Notes: generated from the sequence alone by a model not told the origin. A stretch of DNA of 7,838 bases from Bordetella parapertussis (GCA_945877995.1 CAMDXD010000180.1:1-7838); one strand, 5' to 3'. Counted from the stretch's first letter, positions 1 to 6,208 are shown. Program-made: numbers and translations.

Positions 1-697
1 GATCGGTCCGCGCAGCCTGGGCTGGTTCCAGATGCTCGGCGGCACGGCAACGCTGACCGACGCCGCCGGCAGCGCCGCGGGCATCGCGCTCGGCGACTCC
101 CACGTGGCTTTCCTGCCGCCCGGCTTCCGCGGCACGCTGGCCAGCAGCACCGGCGCGCAGGTGCTGTTCGCCGAGGTGCCGACCGCGGCCGACCTCGATC
201 CGAAGCTGTGCAGCGAACCACCGCCGCTGCGCGTGATCGACTGGCGGCGCGAGCCGGTGCTCGACTCCGAGCACGATGCGCGCAAGCGTATCTACCTGGT
301 CACGCCCAAGCTGTTCGGCACCACCGCGATCAAGGGGGAGATGATCATCTATCCGCCCGGCACCAGCGCGGCCAACCACCACCACGAGGGCGCCGAACAC
401 TTCATGTACATGCTGAAGGGGCACGGCATCGCGCACGCGAACGAAGAGCCGTTCCCGGTGCAGGCCGGCGACGTGGTGTGGTTCGCCGACCACGAGCGCC
501 ACTTCTTCATCAGCGATGGCGGCGAGGACATGGTGTTCGTCGAGTTCTTCGCCCCTGGCGCGTACAAGACCGTGTGGGCACCCGGGGCTAGCGTGTGCAC
601 CTGGCTCGCTACCGGCCGCGACATCGGTGGCCAGTCGCCGGTGCGCGAGATCCGTTCCCACAGTTCCGCCGACCGTGACAGCCAGGTCGATGTCTGA
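1..697 (+). CDS. Bicupin protein, 3' part (start outside window)
   Basis: The reading frame is open from base 2 through the first ATG (base 32) to the TGA at 695-697, so the gene most likely begins upstream and the visible 231 residues are its C-terminal part. Two cupin barrels can be made out. The first is incomplete at the left edge and ends in a motif-2-like stretch, GDSHVAFLPPGFRG, with Gly where a metal His is usual. The second carries cupin motif 1 with HHHEGAE (bases 377-397), giving HxH plus Glu, and a motif 2 beginning GDVVWFADHERH with its His. This second barrel therefore probably binds a divalent metal; the first looks structural. Bicupins include dioxygenases, isomerases, decarboxylases and ureidoglycine aminohydrolase; I cannot choose among them. 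No signal peptide can be judged. The next gene follows after 45 bases on the same strand, so the two may be co-transcribed. Confidence 0.85.
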   Translation, partial: IGPRSLGWFQMLGGTATLTDAAGSAAGIALGDSHVAFLPPGFRGTLASSTGAQVLFAEVPTAADLDPKLCSEPPPLRVIDWRREPVLDSEHDARKRIYLVTPKLFGTTAIKGEMIIYPPGTSAANHHHEGAEHFMYMLKGHGIAHANEEPFPVQAGDVVWFADHERHFFISDGGEDMVFVEFFAPGAYKTVWAPGASVCTWLATGRDIGGQSPVREIRSHSSADRDSQVDV

Positions 698-713
698 GGG
701 CCTGTGCCTGGGC

Positions 714-729
714 TGCAATTGAAATTGCA
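714..729. promoter_or_regulatory. AT-rich inverted repeat, possible operator
   Basis: TGCAATT at 714-720 and AATTGCA at 723-729 are perfect inverted 7-base arms around GA. This is a rare AT-rich island in GC-rich DNA. It lies between the cupin stop and the dehydrogenase Shine-Dalgarno (GGAG, 732-735). The symmetry and size fit a dimeric repressor or activator site. No T-run follows, so a terminator is unlikely. No regulator gene is in the window; the role is inferred. Confidence 0.35.
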
Positions 730-742
730 ATGGAGTGAATGA

Positions 743-1789
743 ATGAAAGCGATGGTGCTGCACGCGATCGGGAAACCGCTCGTGCTCGAAGACGTCCCGG
801 AGCCCGTGGTCGGACCCAACGACGTGAAGATCCGGGTGAAGGCGATCGGCGTCGGCCTGACGGTGGTCCACATGATCGCCAACCCCGGCCAGGTCACGGC
901 CTACCCGCGCATTCCCGGGCATGAAGTCGCCGGCGAGATCGTCGCGCTCGGCTCCGAGGTGTCAGGCTTCACGATCGGGCAGCGGGTGACCAATCATTTC
1001 TACCTGACCTGCGGCCAGTGCCGCTACTGCCGTGCCGGCCGCGAGACGCTGTGCACCGCGTTCAGGGGTTATGTCGGCATGGCCTGCGATGGTGGCTATG
1101 CCGAATACATGGTGCTGCCAGCGCGCAATTTCGTGCCGATCCCGGACGGGGTGAGCGACGTCGACGCAGCGGTCGCGGCCGATGCGATCGCAACGCCCTT
1201 CCATGCCTGTACAAAAGAGGCGCAGGTGCAGCCCGGCGACAACGTGCTGGTGTTCGGTGCCGGTGGCGGTGTCGGCATCCACGTGGTGCAGGTGGCTAAG
1301 GCTTGCGGTGCCCGGGTGATCGCCGTCGAGATCGGCGAGACGAAGCTGGCCGGTGCGCAGGCCGCGGGTGCCGACGACCTGATCGACGGTTCGCGCGGCG
1401 ATATCGCGAAACAGGTTGCGGCGCTGACTGGCGGGCGCGGGGTCGACTCGGTGATCGACGTGGTGGGCGCGAAAGAGACGCTCGAGGCATCGGTCACCGC
1501 GCTGGCGCCCGGTGGCCGCCTCGTGATCGTCGGCGTGAGGCCACCGGCCGTGTTCGGCGATTCGAGCAAGTTCACGCTCGATGCGACGGTGGTGGTGCGC
1601 AAGGGCATCGAGGTGCGTGGCTCTCGCTACGTGACCGCGACCGAGATCGCGCAGACGCTGGAACTGCTGCGCCAGAAGAAGGTGCGTGCGATCGTCGAGC
1701 GCACCTTCCCGCTCGAGCAGGCCGAGGCGGTGCACCAGCTGATCCGCGACAACCAGCTGGTCGGCCGCGTGGCGCTGGTGGTGGACTGA
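743..1789 (+). CDS. Zinc-type alcohol dehydrogenase (MDR superfamily), atypical catalytic zinc site
   Basis: This 348-residue medium-chain dehydrogenase/reductase has the usual length and order: an N-terminal GroES-like catalytic domain (about 1-140), then a Rossmann domain with GAGGGVG at 172-178. Glu196 at the end of the second Rossmann strand suggests NAD(H) rather than NADP(H). The structural-zinc lobe is complete: Cys90, Cys93, Cys96 and Cys104. GHE at 59-61 supplies the His/Glu of the catalytic site, but the usual first ligand Cys (expected near residue 38, here VGLT) is absent, and the later ligand region has Asp147 in ADAIATP. The protein should oxidise an alcohol or reduce a carbonyl or enoyl group in the cytosol; the substrate is unknown. 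The start ATG has GGAG seven bases upstream. It may share a transcript with the cupin gene, and an inverted repeat just before its ribosome site may control it. Confidence 0.9.
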   Translation: MKAMVLHAIGKPLVLEDVPEPVVGPNDVKIRVKAIGVGLTVVHMIANPGQVTAYPRIPGHEVAGEIVALGSEVSGFTIGQRVTNHFYLTCGQCRYCRAGRETLCTAFRGYVGMACDGGYAEYMVLPARNFVPIPDGVSDVDAAVAADAIATPFHACTKEAQVQPGDNVLVFGAGGGVGIHVVQVAKACGARVIAVEIGETKLAGAQAAGADDLIDGSRGDIAKQVAALTGGRGVDSVIDVVGAKETLEASVTALAPGGRLVIVGVRPPAVFGDSSKFTLDATVVVRKGIEVRGSRYVTATEIAQTLELLRQKKVRAIVERTFPLEQAEAVHQLIRDNQLVGRVALVVD

Positions 1790-1805
1790 ACGGACGGCCG
1801 GGCAG

Positions 1806-1830
1806 GCGCGTACGGCACCACCGGACGCGC
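1806..1830 (+). terminator. Hairpin after dehydrogenase gene, possible terminator
   Basis: GCGCGT (1806-1811) pairs with ACGCGC (1825-1830), and inside it CGG (1813-1815) pairs with CCG (1821-1823) around a five-base loop. It starts 16 bases after the dehydrogenase stop codon. No T-run follows, so it is not a classic intrinsic terminator; it may aid Rho-dependent ending or protect the transcript. Confidence 0.3.
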
Positions 1831-1862
1831 GGCGCGGCAAGGCAGCACGCCGGGGCTTCGGT

Positions 1863-1868
1863 TAGCAT
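1863..1868 (+). promoter_or_regulatory. Candidate -10 element for the FKBP gene
   Basis: TAGCAT lies 42 bases before the TTG start of the FKBP gene, in a 121-base gap where a promoter is expected because a hairpin follows the preceding gene. The same TAGCAT occurs at 3328-3333 in the divergent gap. No convincing -35 hexamer sits 16-18 bases upstream, so this is weak. Confidence 0.2.
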
Positions 1869-1898
1869 CGGTGCTTCGGCAAACCTGACCCAGTCGAC

Positions 1899-1902
1899 GG
1901 AG
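1899..1902 (+). promoter_or_regulatory. Ribosome binding site that supports the TTG start of the FKBP gene
   Basis: GGAG stands eight bases before TTG at 1911. The frame is closed by TAG at 1863-1865, and none of the in-frame ATG codons at 1983, 1986 and 1995 has a comparable site, so TTG is the best-supported start. Confidence 0.55.
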
Positions 1903-1910
1903 CAGACCCC

Positions 1911-2366
1911 TTGAAAAGATCGATCCTGCGGATTCCCCGCGCAGCCCTCCTGGCGGCCGTTGTCGCCCTGACCACACCCTGGATGATGATTCCGATGAGT
2001 GAAGCACAGAGCAACCCGGCCCCCAGCCTGAAGATCACCGACCACAAGGTTGGCACCGGCGCAGAGGCAGTACCCGGCAAGCAGGTGACGGTGCATTACA
2101 CCGGCTGGCTGTTCGATGCCGCAGCCAAGGACAACAAGGGCAAGAAATTCGACAGCTCGCTCGATCGCAAGGACCCGTTCGCGTTCGGCCTCGGCGCCGG
2201 ACAGGTCATCCGCGGATGGGACCAGGGCGTGGCCGGGATGAAGGTCGGCGGCCAGCGCACGCTGGTGATCCCGCCCGAGATGGGCTACGGCGCGCGTGGT
2301 GCCGGCGGCGTGATCCCGCCGAACGCGACGCTGGTATTCGACGTGGAACTGCTCGGCGTCCGATAG
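1911..2366 (+). CDS. FKBP-type peptidyl-prolyl cis-trans isomerase, probably exported
   Basis: The protein catalyses cis-trans isomerisation of Xaa-Pro bonds and probably assists folding in the periplasm. From the TTG start it has 151 residues: a basic N-terminus (Lys2, Arg3, Arg7, Arg10), a hydrophobic segment at about 11-28 that looks like a signal peptide, then one complete FKBP domain at about 40-151. Pocket residues by comparison with human FKBP12 are present: Tyr63, Phe80-Asp81, Phe90, Val99-Ile100, Trp103, Tyr126 and Phe143; the FKBP12 His87 position is not conserved. The flap motif GVIPPN is intact. There is no signal cleavage site I would commit to, so an uncleaved anchor is possible. 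If translation began at ATG 1995 the product would be cytosolic, but that codon has no ribosome site. The gene is flanked by hairpins and seems to be its own unit, unrelated to the catabolic genes. Confidence 0.93.
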   Translation: MKRSILRIPRAALLAAVVALTTPWMMIPMSEAQSNPAPSLKITDHKVGTGAEAVPGKQVTVHYTGWLFDAAAKDNKGKKFDSSLDRKDPFAFGLGAGQVIRGWDQGVAGMKVGGQRTLVIPPEMGYGARGAGGVIPPNATLVFDVELLGVR

Positions 2367-2383
2367 CGCGGCGCACGCCGCCA

Positions 2384-2418
2384 CTGGCCACGACCGGGTC
2401 TGTTCCGGCCGTGGCCGG
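2384..2418. terminator. Large hairpin between convergent genes
   Basis: GGCCACG (2386-2392) pairs with CGTGGCC (2410-2416). After an A/C mismatch, CCGGG (2394-2398) pairs with TCCGG (2404-2408), including one G-T wobble, round a TCTGT loop. It sits in the 70-base gap between the convergent FKBP and SDR genes, so it could end transcription in both directions. No strong T-run follows on either strand. A second palindrome, CCGGGCGGCCCGG (2415-2427), overlaps its right arm and could form an alternative structure. Confidence 0.45.
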
Positions 2419-2436
2419 GCGGCCCGGTGGCGTGTT

Positions 2437-3231
2437 TCAGGTCATCAGTTGCCCGCCATTCACATGGATGGTCTGGCCCGTGATGAAACTCGCGCCCGGT
2501 CCGCACAGGAAGCGCACGGTGGCTGCGATCTCCTCGGGCTGCCCGCCACGTCCTAGCGGGATCAGTCCCTTCGGTTCGGCCCGCGGCGATCGATGCGCGG
2601 CGCGTTCGGTCAGCACCTGGCCCGGCACCACGCAGTTCGCGCGCACGCCCTGGTCTGCGAACTCGCGCGCGATGCCGCGCGTGAAGGCGACCAGTCCGCC
2701 CTTGGCCACCGACCCGTGGATGCGACGCTTCGCGCCCGACAGTGCATTGAGGCCACCGAGCGTGACCAGGCTGCCCGAGCCGCCGGCGATCATCGACGGC
2801 AGGCAGGCCTGGCTGCAGTGGAACGCACCGTCGAGCGTGGTCGCCATGACCCGGCGCCAGTCGTCGTAGGGCAGGTCGAGGAATGCGCATTCGTTGCGCA
2901 CCGAAGCGTTCAGCACCAGGATATCGATGCGCCCGAAACGCGCTAGCACGCCGTCGACCATCGCGCGCACCGCGGCGCGCTCGCCGATGTCGGCCAGCCA
3001 TGCGGCGGCCCGTCCACCGCCCGCTTCGATCCGGCCGGCGAGCGCATCGGCCTCGGCGCGCGAGGAGCGAGTGTTGATCGCGACCGTCGCGCCACCGGCC
3101 GCCAGCGCGAGGGAGACGCATGCACCGATGTTGCGGGCGCCGCCGGTGACCAGTGCGACCTTGCCGGCCAGTTCGGTTCCTGCGGTTTCACTGGCGGGGA
3201 CGGCGGCGGGTGCGGCGGCGGGCTGGCTCAT
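2437..3231 (-). CDS. SDR-family protein lacking most catalytic tetrad residues
   Basis: This 264-residue protein has the Rossmann fold and length of classical short-chain dehydrogenases. The cofactor motif is TGGARNIG (29-36), followed by NTRSSRAEA (53-61), whose basic residues suggest NADP(H). NAS at 108-110 replaces the usual NNAG-type turn, and VPGQVLTER (202-210) matches the region after the active site. Ungapped alignment to E. coli FabG puts Gly160 at the catalytic Ser, Gly173 at the Tyr, Thr132 at the Asn, and Lys177 at the Lys; His172 lies beside the Tyr position. It is therefore either a non-catalytic nucleotide-binding protein or an enzyme of altered mechanism. From memory, related SDR proteins with HxxxxK in place of YxxxK exist, so this may be a subfamily trait. 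The ATG at 3231 has GGAG eight bases upstream; the frame stays open further upstream, but those residues look non-coding. The gene is divergent from the Bug operon. Confidence 0.88.
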   Translation of the reverse strand: MSQPAAAPAAVPASETAGTELAGKVALVTGGARNIGACVSLALAAGGATVAINTRSSRAEADALAGRIEAGGGRAAAWLADIGERAAVRAMVDGVLARFGRIDILVLNASVRNECAFLDLPYDDWRRVMATTLDGAFHCSQACLPSMIAGGSGSLVTLGGLNALSGAKRRIHGSVAKGGLVAFTRGIAREFADQGVRANCVVPGQVLTERAAHRSPRAEPKGLIPLGRGGQPEEIAATVRFLCGPGASFITGQTIHVNGGQLMT

Positions 3232-3239
3232 CGGGACGG

Positions 3240-3243
3240 CTCC
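3240..3243 (-). promoter_or_regulatory. Ribosome binding site fixing the SDR start
   Basis: On the minus strand GGAG lies eight bases before the ATG at 3231. This picks that start over upstream in-frame codons, up to 3687, that would overlap the divergent gene and add low-complexity sequence outside the SDR fold. Confidence 0.6.
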
Positions 3244-3262
3244 ATGGCAATCGGAAAATCCG

Positions 3263-3280
3263 GGCGGATCGGCGGATCGG
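3263..3280. repeat. Short tandem repeat in the divergent gap
   Basis: GGCGGATC occurs twice in perfect tandem (3263-3270, 3271-3278), followed by GG that starts a third copy. Just to the left is a small inverted repeat, CGGA-AAA-TCCG (3252-3262). Both lie 21-49 bases upstream of the SDR start. They could be regulator contacts or replication slippage; GATCGG words are common across this DNA, so significance is limited. Confidence 0.35.
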
Positions 3281-3329
3281 GGAGCACGGGGCGCCTGTGA
3301 GGGCAGCGTACCGTGGCCGCGATCGGGTA

Positions 3330-3338
3330 GCATCATGC
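3330..3338. promoter_or_regulatory. Small palindrome in divergent promoter region
   Basis: GCAT-C-ATGC is a perfect inverted repeat about a single central base. It lies between the two divergent starts, 51-59 bases before the Bug-protein ATG and just upstream of a -10-like TATAAC. Its position suits a regulator site for one or both genes, but it is short. Confidence 0.22.
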
Positions 3339-3353
3339 CAGTGTCCGGATCCC

Positions 3354-3359
3354 TATAAC
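3354..3359 (+). promoter_or_regulatory. Candidate -10 element for the Bug-hydrolase-enolase operon
   Basis: TATAAC matches the sigma-70 -10 consensus at five of six bases and lies 29 bases before the ATG of the binding-protein gene, leaving room for a short leader with its ribosome site (GGAG, 3378-3381). No good -35 box is visible 16-18 bases upstream, so an activator may be needed. This is inferred from base pattern only. Confidence 0.3.
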
Positions 3360-3388
3360 GGTCGCACCGGAGAGATCGGAGAAAAACG

Positions 3389-4396
3389 ATGGTCGAAGCC
3401 CAGGGTACGGCAGCCGCCGCCGGCAGGGCTGCGAGGACGGCTGCAGCAGCACTGGCCGCTGTCGTGCTGGCTTGCCCGTTGGCGCAGGCGCAACCCGCCT
3501 GGCCCGATCGGCCGATCCGGGTGATCGTTCCGGTGCCGCCGGGCGGCACGCCCGATGTCGTGGCGCGGCTGGTGGTCACGCCGATGGCGGCCCGGCTCGG
3601 ACAGCCCATGATCATCGACAACCGGGGCGGTGCTGGTGGCCTGATCGGCGCGGAGGTCGCGGCCAAGGCACTGCCCGACGGCCACACGTTGTTCCTGAGC
3701 AGCCCGGGCCCGCTGGCGATACTGCCCCACCTGCAGAAGAAGGCGGCCTACGATCCGATCAACGACTTCACCCCGATCGGACTCATCTCGAGCGGCCCCT
3801 TCCTGCTGATCGCGCATCCTTCGCTGCAGGCCCGTGGCATCGGCGAATTGCTCGCGCTGGCGCGTGCCCAGCCGGGCAGGCTCGACTATGCCTCGGCCGG
3901 CAACGGCGCGGCGAACCACCTGGCGATGGAACTGTTCAAGTCGATGGCGCGCGTGAACCTTTCGCACGTGCCGTACAAGGGCGCGCCTCAGGCGGTCGCC
4001 GATGTCCTGGCAGGCCAGGTGCCGATGATGTTCAACTCGATCGCCCCGGTCGCGCCGTTCATCAAGTCCGGTCGCGTGCGGGTGCTCGGTATCTCGAGTC
4101 TGGCGCGTTCGGCGCAGCTGCCCGAGGTGCCGACGATCGCCGAGTCCGGCGTGCCCGGCTACGCATCGACGACCTGGTTCGGTCTGCTGGCACCGACGAA
4201 GACGCCGCGGGCGATCGTCGACCGGTTGAACGAAGTGCTGGTGGCTGTCGTACAGTCGGCGGAGTTGCGCAGCCAGTTCGAGGCGCAAGGACACGACCCT
4301 GCGGGCGGCACGCCCGAGGCGTTCGGGCGTTACCTGCGCGAAGAGTTTTCGAAGTATGCAACGGTGGTCAGGCAGTCCGGGGCGCGCATCGATTGA
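3389..4396 (+). CDS. Bug/TctC-family periplasmic solute-binding protein (first copy)
   Basis: This binding protein of the tripartite tricarboxylate transporter (TTT) type probably captures a small organic acid or related carboxylate in the periplasm. Its 335 residues are normal for the family. The N-terminus (1-35) is a signal peptide with Arg13, Arg16, a hydrophobic stretch at 18-29 and a likely cut after AQA (33-35); VLAC (26-29) is also a weak lipobox. The mature protein starts with the family hallmark PDRPIRVIVPVPPGG (39-53), then Asp56 of the ligand loop, IDNRGGAGG (76-84) and PDGHTL (96-101). The second lobe has HVPYKG (193-198) and LPEVPTIAE (244-252). GGAG precedes the ATG by seven bases. 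It heads an apparent operon with a hydrolase and an enolase-superfamily enzyme. TctA/TctB membrane genes are absent, as is common for these often orphan binding proteins. Ligand unknown. Confidence 0.93.
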   Translation: MVEAQGTAAAAGRAARTAAAALAAVVLACPLAQAQPAWPDRPIRVIVPVPPGGTPDVVARLVVTPMAARLGQPMIIDNRGGAGGLIGAEVAAKALPDGHTLFLSSPGPLAILPHLQKKAAYDPINDFTPIGLISSGPFLLIAHPSLQARGIGELLALARAQPGRLDYASAGNGAANHLAMELFKSMARVNLSHVPYKGAPQAVADVLAGQVPMMFNSIAPVAPFIKSGRVRVLGISSLARSAQLPEVPTIAESGVPGYASTTWFGLLAPTKTPRAIVDRLNEVLVAVVQSAELRSQFEAQGHDPAGGTPEAFGRYLREEFSKYATVVRQSGARID

Positions 4397-4399
4397 TGC

Positions 4400-4420
4400 G
4401 GGGCGCCGGGCGCCGGCCCC
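4400..4420 (+). other. GC-rich inverted repeat between binding-protein and hydrolase genes
   Basis: GGGGC (4400-4404) can pair with GCCCC (4416-4420); the enclosed bases contain GGCGCC and GGGCGCC, which allow other folds. It sits in the 48-base gap, before the hydrolase ribosome site GGAGG (4434-4438). Hairpins after binding-protein genes often stabilise the upstream message or dampen downstream expression; here that is inference. Confidence 0.28.
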
Positions 4421-4444
4421 GTACAGGTTATCCGGAGGCAATCG

Positions 4445-6208
4445 ATGGTCACTGAACATCACGGCGACATCCGCGACGGCATGCGGGTGGACTGGGATGT
4501 GCCGGTCACGATGGACGATGGCGTGGTGCTGCGTGCGGACATCTTCCGGCCGGTCACGGAGGGCCGATGGCCGGCGCTGGCCAGCTACGGCCCGTACGGC
4601 AAGGGCCTTGCGTTCCAGGACGGCTACAAGACCGCCTGGGAAATCATGGCGCGCGAAAACCCCGACGCCGTCTCGGGGACCAGCAACCGGTACCAGAACT
4701 GGGAAGTCGTCGATCCCGAGAAGTGGGTCGCCGATGGTTATGCGGTCGTGCGCTTCGATTCGCGCGGCGCTGGACGGTCGCCGGGCTATCTCGCGCACAA
4801 CAACGCGCGCGAGCAGAAAGATTTCCACGACTGCATCGAGTGGATCGCGGGCGAGCCGTGGTGCAGCGGCAAGGTCGGACTGAACGGCATCTCGTACTAC
4901 GGTGCGAACCAGTGGCGCGCGGCGGCGACGCAGCCGCCGCACCTGGCCGCGATCTGCGTGTGGGAAGGCTGGGCCGACAATTACCGCGACGGCGCGCGCC
5001 ACGGCGGCATCGCCTGCACGTTTCGCAAGAACTGGCAGGACATGCAGGTGAAGACGGTGCAGCACGGCGTGGGCGAACGCGGCGCGCGCTCTCGTGTGAC
5101 CGGAGAACTGGTCTGCGGGCCGGACACGCTGTCCGAAGAAGCACTCGTGCGCAACCGTGAGGACATGTGGGGCGAGTATCTCAGGCGGCCGCTGTGCGAT
5201 GACTGGTACAAGGAGCGCTCCGCCGACCTGTCGAAGGTGCAGGTTCCCCTGCTGTCCTGCGCGAACTGGGGCGGGCAGGGGCTGCATCCGCGGGGCAACT
5301 TCGAGGGGTTCATGCGCGCTGCGTCGGCCGACAAGTGGCTCGAGGTGCACGGCGGCTCGCACTGGGCACCGTTCTACACCGACTACGGGGTCGAACTGCA
5401 GAAGCGCTTCTTCGACCACTTCCTGAAGGGCGAGGACAACGGCTGGCACCGGCAGCCGAAGGTCCAGCTGAACGTGCGCCATCCCGGCGAACGCTTCGTC
5501 CGTCGCTGCGAGAACGAATGGCCGCTCGCGCGCACGCAGTGGACGCAGTTGCACCTCGCACTGACGGCGCGCCGCCTCGATACCGAGCCTGTCCGTACCA
5601 CCGAATCGGTCGAGTATGCGGCGATGGGCGATGGCCTGACCTTCATCACGCAGCCGCTCGAGGCGCCGACCGAGATCACCGGTCCGGTCGCGCTGAAGCT
5701 CTTCCTGTCGTCGTCGACCACCGATGCGGACATCTTCGCGGTGTTGCGCGTGTTCGCGCCGGGCGGGGCTGAAGTGGTGTTCCAGGGCGCGCTCGACCCG
5801 CATACGCCGGTCGGGCAGGGCTGGTTGCGCGCCTCGCACCGAAAGCTCGATCCGGCCCTGTCTACGCCATGGCGACCGTACCATGCACACGACGAACTGC
5901 AGCCGCTGGTGCCCGGCGACGTGGTCGAACTGGATATCGAGATCATTCCGACCTCGATCGTCGTGCCGGCAGGCTACCGGATCGCCCTGTCGATCCGCGG
6001 CCGCGACTACGAATACGAAGGCGAGGCGGCGACGCTGTCCAACATGAAGCATCCGATGCGTGGCTGCGGGCCGTTCGTGCACGATGACCCGACCGATCGT
6101 CCGCCGGAAGTGTTCGGCGGCAAGGTGACCCTGCATGCCGGGGCCGGTCGATTCCCCTATCTCCTGCTGCCGGTGATACCGGCCAACCCAGAGGCAACCG
6201 CACGATGA
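4445..6208 (+). CDS. CocE/NonD-family alpha/beta hydrolase (X-Pro dipeptidyl-peptidase S15-like)
   Basis: This probably cytosolic hydrolase cleaves an ester or amide bond; the family includes cocaine esterase, alpha-amino-acid ester hydrolases and X-Pro dipeptidyl peptidases. Its 587 residues are typical, and no signal peptide is visible. The hydrolase core spans about 14-330: VTMDDGVVLRADIFRP (21-36) is the usual entry strand, FDSRGAGRSPG (104-114) the oxyanion region, and GISYYG (148-153) holds the nucleophile Ser150. His306 in HGGSHW is the likely triad His. The acid residue is unclear: the region normally reading GWxD is ANWGGQGLHPRGN (273-285), without Asp. A C-terminal jelly-roll domain (about 340-580) completes the family architecture. 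A strong GGAGG lies six bases before the ATG. It follows the binding-protein gene by 48 bases and overlaps the next gene by four, so it likely processes a substrate imported for that pathway. Substrate unknown. Confidence 0.9.
   Translation: MVTEHHGDIRDGMRVDWDVPVTMDDGVVLRADIFRPVTEGRWPALASYGPYGKGLAFQDGYKTAWEIMARENPDAVSGTSNRYQNWEVVDPEKWVADGYAVVRFDSRGAGRSPGYLAHNNAREQKDFHDCIEWIAGEPWCSGKVGLNGISYYGANQWRAAATQPPHLAAICVWEGWADNYRDGARHGGIACTFRKNWQDMQVKTVQHGVGERGARSRVTGELVCGPDTLSEEALVRNREDMWGEYLRRPLCDDWYKERSADLSKVQVPLLSCANWGGQGLHPRGNFEGFMRAASADKWLEVHGGSHWAPFYTDYGVELQKRFFDHFLKGEDNGWHRQPKVQLNVRHPGERFVRRCENEWPLARTQWTQLHLALTARRLDTEPVRTTESVEYAAMGDGLTFITQPLEAPTEITGPVALKLFLSSSTTDADIFAVLRVFAPGGAEVVFQGALDPHTPVGQGWLRASHRKLDPALSTPWRPYHAHDELQPLVPGDVVELDIEIIPTSIVVPAGYRIALSIRGRDYEYEGEAATLSNMKHPMRGCGPFVHDDPTDRPPEVFGGKVTLHAGAGRFPYLLLPVIPANPEATAR

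Noticed and set aside
739..924. Small plus-strand frame starting at ATG 739, four bases before the dehydrogenase ATG
   Set aside because: Out of frame with the dehydrogenase, Arg-rich and motif-free; the ATG at 743 has the better-spaced ribosome site and opens the recognised protein.
962..1840. Minus-strand open frame opposite the dehydrogenase gene
   Set aside because: Low-complexity His/Arg-rich translation with no motifs; antisense shadow of a well-supported gene.
2437..3687. Longer 416-residue form of the SDR protein starting upstream at 3687
   Set aside because: The extra 152 residues overlap the divergent binding-protein gene, are low in complexity, and the ATG at 3231 has a good ribosome site and gives the normal family length.
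4400..4420. GC-rich inverted repeat considered as an intrinsic terminator
   Set aside because: No T-run follows, the next gene starts 24 bases later with a strong ribosome site, and termination here would cut the apparent operon; kept only as a possible processing or attenuating hairpin.
3353..6136. Very long open frame (927 codons) on the minus strand opposite the binding-protein and hydrolase genes
   Set aside because: Its translation is rich in Arg, His and Ala with no recognisable domain, it is antisense to two clear family members, and GC-rich codon bias readily keeps such frames open. It has no matching gene start context.
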